Assembly (NCBI GenBank): GCA_903813345.2
Contig: CAIIXF020000005.1
Coordinates: 14,699,375 to 14,763,374 of the forward strand
Direction of reading: 5' to 3'
Length of the DNA stretch: 64,000 nucleotides
Source of the DNA: Owenia fusiformis
Lineage: Eukaryota; Annelida; Polychaeta; Sabellida; Oweniidae
This document shows, piece after piece, positions 38,401 to 50,400 of this stretch. Position numbers and translations under genes: made by a program. The notes under the pieces are model-generated. The model was not told the DNA's origin, made no database searches, and was given only the letters and a program-made list of their open reading frames with translations. Position 1 is the stretch's first letter. Each line of letters opens with the position of its first letter.

Positions 38401-41400
38401 ATCCCGATACCCCACAGTGAGTTATAAATGCTCGCACATTTGGATGACCCAACATGTCATTCTGTGGTATCCATGGAACCAACATTGTATTTGGACCAAG
38501 ACTTTTTGGTGTCGGGCCACCATATCTCCAGATTACTCGCTGTTTAAGTTTGGCAAAAACGGATGCAAAAATCTCTCGCTTTTCCTCATCCATTCCTTTT
38601 GGCAAAGAGCCAAATGAGAGAATAATAAATCCATGTTCACCAGCGCCATCTATAAACTCTTTGAACGGAGAGTTAATTGGATTGGACTTTTTGTCCTTGA
38701 GGCCTAACACTGGTATAACATTGGGCATTAGGGGCCGGGGGTAAAAATATGCAATACTGGATTGTGCTAGAAGAAGATCAGCATCGCATAAATCCTCATC
38801 TTTGGCAATGCTAAGTCCAAGCTTCGGTCCATACAGTTTCAAAAAATCAAACTTCATTTCTAAGAATGACCTTGTGTAATATCTCATTGCTAGGTGATAA
38901 AACACATTGTAAAATCGTTCCATGAAAGTCATGCTGTCGGAGTATTCGGTAAACATAGATGGCACTGTAGACAAGGAAAGTGGAACATGCATGCTGACAC
39001 AAGTGAATTCATATCCAGTATTTGACCACATTATAGTAGGCCTGTTCAAAAACTTCTGCATGATGCCCCCTAGGATAACGTCAACAGAGTCAAAGATCGC
39101 AACATCATATTCAGCTTCTTTCATTTTTTCGAAGAAACTCATGTCCATACCAAAAAGGCTCCTTGCTGGATTTACTTGAACTCTCTCATATGAGCTTCCA
39201 CGATTCATTATAAGTCCCATTTCCCCGAGTATTGGCGTTGAAATATAGCTATCAATGTCACCTTCTGTCAATTCAAAAGTGCTTTCCTTAGGGAAATTAT
39301 ATTTCAGTACATTAACCCCTGAAGTTGTAAATGTTTCAGGTATTTTATATTCTGTATGAGCAAGAAAAGTCACATTATGACCAGCATCCGCAAGAATGTC
39401 CGCTATTTTCTCCATGGCATCCTTACGACTAAGACTTGAACTTGAAAATGGCTGAATAAAGACTTTTCCACCATCTACCTTTTCTCTGGCAATCAATGCT
39501 AACAAAATGTTGCAAAATGATAATAACCATATTCCAGACATTCTTCAAGAAAATATGTGCACTACTATCCTACTGTATTCAACTGTTTAGTCGTAGTTAA
39601 ATTCAAGGTTAATGGCGTTTAAGTTTTTATGAGTAAACTAGATTTGTTACAGAGTAATAAATAATACAATGCATATGTTAGCATGTACAAGGTTCATAAA
39701 AAATGGACACCATATGTTTTAAACATGTAATATCTTATTGGCACCTCAGGGATTTTAAGTAATTCTAGTGACTCGAGAAAAGAAACTTGTCATTTATGGT
39801 GTAAAACCATTGCAATTTTATAGCAATTAAATGACACACAGTATTGAAGAAAAAACTTTAATTTAATCTAAAGTCAATTAGCTTCCTTTTTGCAAGGGCA
39901 GTATCTAGGGCTCAACAAGGCAGAGATCAGAGTTGTGATTACCCCCAACTGACACATACTTACTGTTTGGTTCACATCAGTTAGAAGAAAGTGTATTCAA
40001 AAGATATTTTAAGACATGTATATTAAAAGTTATAGTACACATCGATGCTCAGCGCCAAAAGGATGTATTTTAGTGGAATTTTGTATTCACATACTACATC
40101 CTTTTGACGCTGAGCACACGGCATATGTTAATGCTGTTTTATCACCAACAAAAGTCAACTTAATGACACTTGTTCAACAGAAGTGGAAGCAAGGGTTACC
40201 CCATTTAGGGTTCTTAAATGGGGGAACCCTTGCTTCCACTTATCTTGTTCAACAGAGAAACCTAAATGGGGGAACCCTTGCTTCCACTTAACTTGTTCAA
40301 CAGAGAAACCTAAATGGGGGAACCCTTGCTTCCACTTAACTTGTTCAACAGAGAAACCTAAATGGGGGAACCCTTGCTTCCACTTAACTTGTTCAACAGA
40401 GAAACCTAAATGGGGGAACCCTTGCTTCCACTTAACTTGTTCAACAGAGAAACCTAAATGGGGGAACCCTTGCTCCCACTTAACTTGTTCAACAGAGAAA
40501 CCTAAATGGGGGAACCCTTGCTTCCACTTAACTTGTTCAACAGAGGAACCTAAATGGGGGAACCCTTGCTTCCACTTAACTTGTTCAACAGAGGAACCTA
40601 AATGGGGGAACCCTTGCTTCCACTTAACTTGTTCAACAGAGGAACCTAAATGGGGGAACCCTTGCTTCCACTTAACTTGTTCAACAGAGGAACCTAAATG
40701 GGGGAACCCTTGCTTCCACTTAACTTGTTCAACAGAGGAACCTAAATGGGGGAACCCTTGCTTCCACTTAACTTGTTCAACAGAGGAACCTAAATGGGGG
40801 AACCCTTGCTTCCACTTAAAATGCACATATCAATTTTGGTTTTCACCTCAAATCACAATTCATAAGCTATTGTACATAGATACTTTACATGCATTTTCTC
40901 GCTCCAAGTTCAATTTTTGACCATTCAAAGGGACTTCAATTATATTTCATTGTGCTCCCACCAGTAATTGAACATTCAACGATTATAGATTATTTTCTAT
41001 CCTCAATCTAGTCAGAATTTCAGAATTCGTTTATATTTTGATTACAGATACTGTTGATCATAGCTATGTAGCATAACTCAGAATATGATACAGAGTGAAA
41101 CACTTCTTTTTTTGAAACATTTTGAAACCTCATCTATTATCAGCTCAAATATGGTAAAATATATATGGCCCTATTAGGGCATCAGAACAAATAAATCCTA
41201 TTATATAATACAAACAAGACACAGAGTGATAAATATTATGAAGTCTGCTTTTGCATCTGCAAAAATTCCTAGATGAACAGGATGATTATGATCTCAAAAA
41301 GGCTACTAAGGAACTAAATAATAGATACAGTGACATCTATATAACAAGGAAATTAAATAATATGTTGATCAAGGAAGACATAATCACCTCACACAACTGA

Positions 41401-44400
41401 CATTTTGTCTTAAATCCTAAGGTGAAGTACAGAAGTATACATGGCACTGTGGAAAGGGTTATAGGACTGCTTAACATGAGAACTGGTGGTTTAGGTTTAC
41501 AACTTGCAGTAACTGCAAGTGCAAAACATTTGTGACTTGAGTCCTTATAAGTAATATTTTCAGGTCTTCTATCTCCCATTCGTATTTTATTAACAGTATT
41601 CTACCATTGTCAACCAATCACCATTGTGTATTTAGTTCCAGTTCTTATTTTACAGAGACTGGTGGCTTTTAGTCAGTGGTACACTTATATTTTTATTGTA
41701 CATCCAGTCATATACTGTATGTTTGATTTGTTCTGCTCTATTGTTATGGACACCACCGTCAGTGTTTAAGTCATAATATAATATTTTGACATGCTACCAA
41801 CGTGTCATTGACCAATGGGCTAGGCTGATATTTATATTTCTGTTTTGGGGATAATCCCTGCCCCTTGCTTTGTCTCTGGGGAAGTATACAAGTATCCCCA
41901 CCCTCAGAAATTTCAGTCTTGCACCTCCCGGTTTTCGCGTTTCCGCCTCTCTCTTGCTATTCAGCAGACTCATAGGATAGGATAGTTTAGGATATATCGA
42001 GCACATTTAGGATATAGTATAATATAGAACACGTTAGAGCACTGAAGTTTGGGTGAGTTATTAATTGATTGATTGTCTTTAATTGCATTGATTCATTATA
42101 TTGTTTATATTCTATCATAGTTGAGTCAAACTCCCTTAATTACTTTCAAAATTCATTTCCCGACAGTTAAGTTTCTCCAACAGACTTGAATTAATCCAAC
42201 CCCTTACGCCTGCCTACGGCGGGTCGTTACACATTTATTATTAGAGTAAATTCACCAAAAGCCTTCTATCTACTGTTTACTCTAATTAGACCATATTACA
42301 AGGGGCGATCTATATATTCTGATAAAAATGCTATCATCTTGTGATTTTTTCACATATCCCTCTCATTTTTTCAGAAAATGTAGATTATGTAATTACACAT
42401 ACAATGCTTAAATATTGTAGCTATATAAAGGATTCTTGATTGCAGAAACAATTCAAATGATCCACTTTAAACTCAAACACGAGAAATATTTAGTCTTGCT
42501 TAAAGACCCTCCCCCCATATCTTCAATCACAGGTTGTATGTTGAGCTGTTTGACTAGTTTTGATTTTGAAAGTTTACCTTAAAAGTCTACTGATATCCTC
42601 ATCCTTGGCCCATGTTGCACTTATAATTCTTTGGTCCTCAGATTCAGCACTAACTATACCTAAAAAAATTTAAGAAAACTTCAAATGAAAATTGCCATTT
42701 TCCAAAAGTGTATCAAATATAATTGTACATTTATTCCGATGGCATAAAAATGGTAATATATTTAACTAAATAAAAAAGACCAAGATTCAATGATTTATGG
42801 CACAATAATATATGACAATGACTTTTCGGATTATCATATATTTGCCATAAAAATAGAATCAAGGTTTCTGTTCCGATCCTAATATGACAAAAAAAACGAT
42901 TTTCATTCGTGAATTTTAGTGGTCATACATACCTCAATATATATCAGTAAATCAATTGTTCTAGCAATTGTGATGTCACATATCATACTTGAATTAAGGA
43001 ATAAAGACCAAGATTTGATATGGCGTAATATATGACTGAAAATTGTATTCTGTTCATTGTCAAAAGACCGAAATCGTATAGCGATTGAGGTCTTTGGCAA
43101 TGGCCAGAATAAAATTTGAGGTCATATATTTGCCATAAATCATAAAATCGAGGTCTTTGTTACAATTCTAATATGATAAACAGACGAGAAACACAACTAT
43201 TTCACCATGTATTTGCATTTACGAATTTTAGCGGCCATACATACTCACATATAGACCAGTAAACCAATTGTTCTAGCTATTGTGACGTCACATATCATAT
43301 TAGAATCATATTTATGAAAATTTACAATTACAATGTAAGCCAAAAAGTGCATCAAACACACTTGCCACAGACCTTTTTAACATCCATAAAAATGGTAATT
43401 GGTAAACTGGTAAATAGCAGGCAAATGGTAATTTTTGATGAATAAGTTTACCTTTATAAGCCTGATTGCACGTTTCTTTGTAGTCTTCCAGTATCTTACA
43501 TATCATATGAAGGAATTGGTCTGCGTAGTCTGGCAGGTCGTTCATCAAGTCTCTTAACTTCAGTATATTCCTATACACTGCTACAGTGCTCTATAATTCA
43601 TATGAGTGACACTGTAATACTTCAGTTATTTTACCATGGGTGGAACTCTAATGTCTAATCTTAATATAAATGGTACCATTCATCAGTCAGTGGCAAGGGT
43701 CGTTTTATGTCTTCTCTCAAAAAGGACAAGAAACTGTCCTCTTTTTACCAACAATTCATTGGGCTCAATACATTGTTAATATGAACCTTTTTATGTGACA
43801 TTCTACCTCCTTGCTAAAACCAATGCCGATTACATGAGATGACTCACTGCGCATGCGTAGGTTAGATTTATTGCGACTTTGCAGGTAGGTGGACGTGTTC
43901 CACATTTGAGCTGCTCAGCAGGTGAGAATTCACTTTGCGGTTTTTATGCCTGGACTTTAGCTACCCTGTCTAATGTTCAGTACATTCAATACATTGATAT
44001 ATATCTAACTGGATATATTTCGATGAATAATTAACCCTGACTTGGGGTTCAATTACTTTGTGAATAGCAGCTTACCCCTGATTGGGAATTTCTTTGTCTC
44101 GCAAAACGCGGGAAACTTTTTACAAATAAACCAATGGTCATAGCCTAACTGGGCTTTCATTGTGATAAGCGTTTTGTTCTTATAAACCACGCTTGAAGTA
44201 ATTCTTTCGAGCTGACTTGGCTCTGCGTGAATATAATTACGAGCTGACTTAGCTCTGAGTGAATGTAATTACGAGCTGACTTAGCTCTGAGTGATTGCTA
44301 AAAACTCTCAATACACTATAGTAAAGAGATCAGTGTAACTCAACACGACTTTATCAGTCAATATGGCACAATCTCAACACGGAGATATAGATATGGAGAC

Positions 44401-47400
44401 AGAAGATAGTCTCCTTGATTTGCCAAAATCTTCAGATGTAAAAGGAAAATCAAAATCAAAATCTAAAACAAATTCTAACAAAGATGCTAATATAGCTCAT
44501 GTAGGTAAGGATGATTTCCTAAGCCTAACAAATGCCATCACAAGTGGAATGAACGCTATGAAAGATTCTATGGCTGACATAATGTCGTCATCATTGAAGG
44601 ACATTAAAGATGCAATGAGGCAAAATCCAAACTCTCTCGAGGAGGACAATCAGTACATCGATAATGATGATGAATATGATCAAGATCAGTATGATTATGA
44701 TGAGGACAGTGAAAGTTCTCAACCTCCAACTAAGAAATCAAAAGCCAACAATTCGACTGATAACGAAATTGTTATGTCGGATTTTATGAAACAACTGAAA
44801 TCTCAAATAAAACCTCAGGAGGACCAAGGTCCACCGATTGCAGCAGCAGCTGCTTCTTTAGTGAATGAGTTGATTCAAACCAACTTGGATGGAGATGATG
44901 AAAAATCTAAACATGACACTTATAAAACTCCAAATAACACACCTTTACTCTGTGTTGCAAAGGTTAATGAACAAATATGGTCAAGGGTTTCATATGATCT
45001 CCGTACTAGTGATGTACGACTACAACAGGCTCAGAAGCCTATCATAAGTGCTATAGTGGCTGCCACGAAATCATTAGAAATACTGGATCAAATCAAATCT
45101 AAGTTGGCAACTAATTCTGACGAATATGAGGACCAATTTGGAAAGATTGGTCTGATGTTATACGATAGCATACAAATGTCGTGTCAGGCCAACTACAAAT
45201 TGAATATGAGACGCCGGGAATTATTCAAACCGGAAATAGCACAAGGATTCAAGCACCTGTGTGACAAATCTGCATCAGTAACCAAGTATTTATTTGGCGA
45301 TGATGTTACAAAACAAGTAAAGGATATCGCTGAAATGAACAAAGCTCAAGTTCGAGGTTCAGTATTTTCTCAATCAAGAGGAACTAACCGTGGTGCTAGA
45401 GGACGTGGAGGTCGTTCACGTGGTAGAGGGCGTTCCCAGAACCATTTTTTATACCAAGGCCAGGGACGCAGCAACTATCAATGGGGATATTCCCAGCAAA
45501 ACAACTCCCAACGCGGAAGAGGAAGAGGCAAATCTCAGAAGAGAGGCCAGTCTCAAGATTACGAGAATCAGCAAAACAAATAGCTACAACTGACCCTACT
45601 GAGGTAAGAAATTCACTTAGATCTCAGTTAAAATTGTTTAAAGGTGGCAGATTGAAATTTTTCTATGATGAATGGAAAAGTATCACTAACGACCCAACAA
45701 TTCTCAAAATAATTGAAGGTTATGATATCGAATTTGTTGATGTTAACAACATACCATCGTGTACCGATTGTCGTCCAATGGTTTTTTCTGATTCGGAATG
45801 CTTGGCTGTAGATCATGAGATCGAGAAATTTTTGAATAAGGGTATTTTGAAACAAGTTGATTGTTCTGAAATAGGATATTTATCGTCCATTTTTCTGACA
45901 CCCAAGCGTGATGGGTCCAAGCGGACTATTCTGAATTTAAAACCATTAAACGAGCATATTGTGTATCATCATTTCAAGATGGAAACATTTCAAAATGCCA
46001 CAAATCTTGTCACCAAAAATTGTTATATGGCCACCTGTGATATCAAAGACAGTTACTATAGTATACCCATGTCTGAACATTCTCAGAAATACCTCCAATT
46101 TAAATGGAAGGGTAAAATATATCAATACACTTGTCTACCACAAGGCTTATGTTCTGCCCCTCGTATTTTCACAAAAATTTTGAAACCAGTCTATGCAAAA
46201 TTGCGAAACCAGGGTAGAAAGTCTGTGGCTTACATTGACGATACGTGTCTATTTGCAGATACCTACGAGGAATGTAAATACAATATTGCTGATACTATAC
46301 ACCAACTGCAAACACTTGGTTTCATTCTTCATCCAGAAAAGTGTGACTTGATCCCTTCACAAAAGGTACAGTTTCTTGGGTTTGAAATAAATTCAAATAC
46401 TATGGAAATAAAACTACCATATGACAAAACAGAAGCCTTGCGTTCATTGTGTATTGATACCATCCGACACAAAGACAACATTACTATACGTCAAGTTGCA
46501 AAATTAATTGGGAAAATGGTTGCTTCTTTCCCAGGGGTTAGGTATGGTCAGTTATACTACCGTCACCTTGAAATCCAAAAAAGCAATGCATTAACGCAAA
46601 ATTTTGGCAATTTTGACGCGAAAATGTATCTTAACCAGGATGCAATCGATGAAATCAATTGGTGGATTAGCAATGTCAGATTGTCTAAAAGCCCTATCTC
46701 TGTTACAGATCCTGACTTAACGTTTCGTAGTGACAGCAGTAATGAAGGCTGGGGTGGTTTTGATGTGAAAAACAATGTAAAGACTGGTGGAAGATGGTCT
46801 ATTGATGAATCCACTAATCACATCAATTACCTTGAGCTGTTAGCAATTTACTTAACGTTGAAAACATTTTGTAGGTCGTATAGGGACATACATATAAGGG
46901 TCCAAACAGACAATACGACGGCTATGACGTATGTCAACAACATGGGAGGTACTAAATCTACGAAATGTAACATCTTATCAAAAACCATTTGGAAATGGTG
47001 CATATGTAGAAATATTTGGTTATCTTCCTCTCATATACCTGGTATCAGTAACATCGAAGCTGATCACGAATCCAGAACGTTTCACGATGGAACAGAGTGG
47101 ACGTTGGATAAACATGTCTTTAGCATGATATGTAGAATAGGTGAATTTCCAACGCCAACACTTGATTTATTTGCTTCTAGATTAAATGCTCAACTTGAGA
47201 AGTTCGTGTCCTGGAGGCCAGATCCCGACGCACAATTTGTTGATGCATTTTCCATATGTTGGAACAATTATGTAATGTATGCTTTCCCTCCTTTCAGTCT
47301 CCTCATGCCTGTTCTTCGGAAAATTCAACAAGACCAAGCAGATGCAATCGTAATTGCACCATTCTGGCCGACCCAACCCTGGTGGCCTCAACTACTAAGC

Positions 47401-50400
47401 CTTCTGGTATCGAACCCAGTAGTATTACCACGTCAGAAGACATTGCTGGGACTTCCTCACAAACCCGGTGTTCACCACCCTTTGATTGGGAAAATGACCA
47501 TCGTAGCATGTTCATTGTCCGGGAAATCATACAAAACCAGGGAGTTTCTAAGGAAGCAACAGACGTTATCGTACAATCATGGAGACCACAGTCCCAAAAA
47601 AAATACAATGTCTACATCAAAAGATGGGTTCAGTTCTGTTCTGAACGGCATATTGATCCCCTTCAGCCATCTATACAAATAGGGTTGGACTTCCTAGTTA
47701 GTTTACACCAAGAAACTCTAAGTTATAGCTCGATAAATACAGCACGCAGTGCCTTATCATCATTTATCTATGACGGAAATATTTCATTTGGACAGCACCC
47801 ACTTGTGATTCGTTTTATGAAAGGTGTATATAATTCGAATCCACCTAAACCTAGATATCAATCAATATGGGACGTTTCAATTGTTTTAAGACACCTTCAA
47901 CTTTTGTTTCCGCTGGAAAAATTGACATTACGTGATTTATCTCTGAAACTTGTAACGTTGATAGCACTTACTACAGCACAACGAATGCAAACATTGGCCT
48001 TGTTAGACATTGAAAACCTCATTACTGAGGAGAACTGTTTTGTTTTTACTATAAATCAGAACATTAAACAGTCTAAGGCGGGAGTTAAAAACCCAGTTGT
48101 ACGACTAGAAAAATATGTAGATCCAAGTATTTGTGTATATAGAACATTGAAAACATATTGTGAACGAACTGAGCCTTTAAGAGGGAAATGTACAAGTCTG
48201 TTCATAAGCTTTATAAAACCCCATCAATCTGTTTCGAAGGATACCTTGAGTAGATGGGTTAAAACAGTTTTAACAGAATCTGGTATTGATACAAAAGTTT
48301 TCAAACCCCACAGCACAAGAAGTGCTTCTGTTTCTGCAGCAAGTAGAAGTGGACTTAACATTGAATGCTTTTTGAAAACAGCTGGTTGGAGCAACGAGTC
48401 GTGTTTCAGAAAATTTTATAATAAGCCAGTGGTGAAACAAAATGATTCATTTTGTAATAAGATTCTTAATGTACTGTAACAGTTATGATGTGTTTATCAG
48501 GTAAATAACATGATTTAAATAAATGTATTAATACATTAATTATAATATCGTGTTTTTTGAAATGGAAATTTAATTTGTAAAATTCCATTAAATATCTAAT
48601 ATGTCCAGATGGCTTTAAAGTCTCATGTAATCGGCATTGGTTTTAGCAAGGAGGTAGAATTGAAAGTTAAACGATACTTTCAAGGAAAGTTGAAGTTTGA
48701 CTGGAATTCTACCGACTTGCTAAACACCAATAGATTACATGCCCGCCCTATGAAGCCACACCCTTTGAGAACATGTATAATCATTTATAACTTATTTTAC
48801 ATGTAATCACATAATAAGATATCAAATGTACAATATCATTATTATAGTATTTATTTTCATCTGGACAAATAGATATACTTTAAAGTTCTAACCTACGCAT
48901 GTGCAGTGAGTCATCTCATGTAATCTATTGGTGTTTAGCAAGTCGGTAGAATTCCAGTCAAACTTCAACTTTCCTTGAAAGTATCGTTTAACTTTCAATT
49001 ATCTGCATTTGAAACTCCACAATGCCATGATGTATGGAATGATTTTAACAAAACAATAGGATAATTACAACAAAAAAGATAATTAAGATAAACAAGGCAT
49101 TAATATGCAAAATGTCACCACCTGTCATTTGTTACAGATACAGGAGGTGAGGCACCAACTTCCAAATGCCAAACACCAACAACCGAACACCATCCACAAA
49201 AATGTAGGAGACCATAACAATAAGTCACCACTTGTGATTGTGACATAAAAAATCAATTGGCCTTTACCTGTAATATGGGTCTTGATACACCAAGTTCTTT
49301 CTGACTTCGTTGGTCTGTGACACTCCTCAGAGCGTCAAATCCTACAATTTGACATAGATCCACAATTAGTTTCAGCTATAGCCATGATTATGTCATATGG
49401 TAATTTAAGTTAAAGAGTTTAAGTTAAAGAATAAGTTTAAGTTAAATGTAAGTTGATTAAAACACAGAATGAAATCCTGTGTTAATAGGCCCGATGTGAA
49501 AAAGTCAGTCTACCCAAGTGGCTATCATATTTTAATGTAATGTAATGTGCAGTATTACCAATATCACTCAAAAAAATTGTTCAAGTGTAAAGCACATCTA
49601 CTGTTATTTTAGAAATACTGCAGTATTACCAACTTCACTTGCATTTGATAAGCTGTGACCACCAACTTTCATGTTACAACAGATATTTGATTATAGGAAA
49701 ACTGATAAATAATATCTATAAGGCTAAGCACTGACTACATATGCAGCAGGCAAGAATATCTTCTTAAAGTAGGATGAGGTTGTTTCCTGACAATTTTAAT
49801 GGTTGCAATTTTCTTAAATGTTTTCAACTTCTTTGTCATTTGTGTCATTTGTGTTTTGCACCTCCACTTCACTTTTAAACAGAACTGCTTTTTTGCTGAA
49901 AACACCTTTCCTACAACTATTGGTAATGCCAGCTATTTGTAGTACCACCTATTGGTAGTACCAGCTATTGGTAGTACCAGTTATTGGTAGCATTAGATAC
50001 TGATAGTACCAGCTATTGGTCGTGCCAGTTATTTGTGGTACCAGCTGTAGGTAGTACAAGCAATTGGTAGTGTCAATATTGATAGCACCAGCGATTGGTG
50101 GTACCAGTTATTGGAGGTGCCAGTTATTAGAAGTACCAGCTATGGGTGCTAATAATTTGCTTCTAATGCCTGAAATGTCCCAGTCTACTCCAAAAATTGT
50201 TATCAAATGTCAGAGAATAAAATACTTCAATCAAACTAATAGGAGGAAATTTGAGAAATGGAACAAGAGATAAATCAGCCAATAATATTCTTGACATAGG
50301 ATCGTTGAAAACACAGTTCCAGGTAATTCTCAATCAGGTTTTATATATGAAGCACGTTTTGCAATCAAAGCACACTCTATACATTCTAAAGTAAAATTAA

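Larger units (their letters stand above)
43800..49000 (+). mobile_element. Complete DIRS1-type tyrosine-recombinase retrotransposon
   Basis: The left inverted terminal repeat (43800-43866, starting ATTCTACCTCCTTGCTAAAA) is inverted relative to the right one (48887-48952). The right repeat extends to about 49000. An internal complementary region (48620-48742) contains, head to head, complements of both outer ends and joins them through a shared AAT/ATT trinucleotide. This is the hallmark of DIRS elements that replicate through a circle. Three overlapping open frames follow a DIRS order: Gag-like, RT-RNase H, tyrosine recombinase. There is no target duplication, as expected for YR integration. 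It lies in the EXOC4 intron between exons 43590 and 49268, in opposite orientation. All frames are uninterrupted, so the copy may be young. Confidence 0.93.

Noticed and set aside
40155-40920. Open frames of 223 and 245 codons on opposite strands
   Set aside because: Both come from the 48-bp tandem repeat. Real coding on both strands is very unlikely.
41337-41580. Reverse-transcriptase-linker-like Cys pattern
   Set aside because: Only a few residues fit, with stops in frame and no RT motifs nearby.
48609-48806. 65-codon frame after the recombinase
   Set aside because: It is the DIRS internal complementary region, a structural element rather than a gene.
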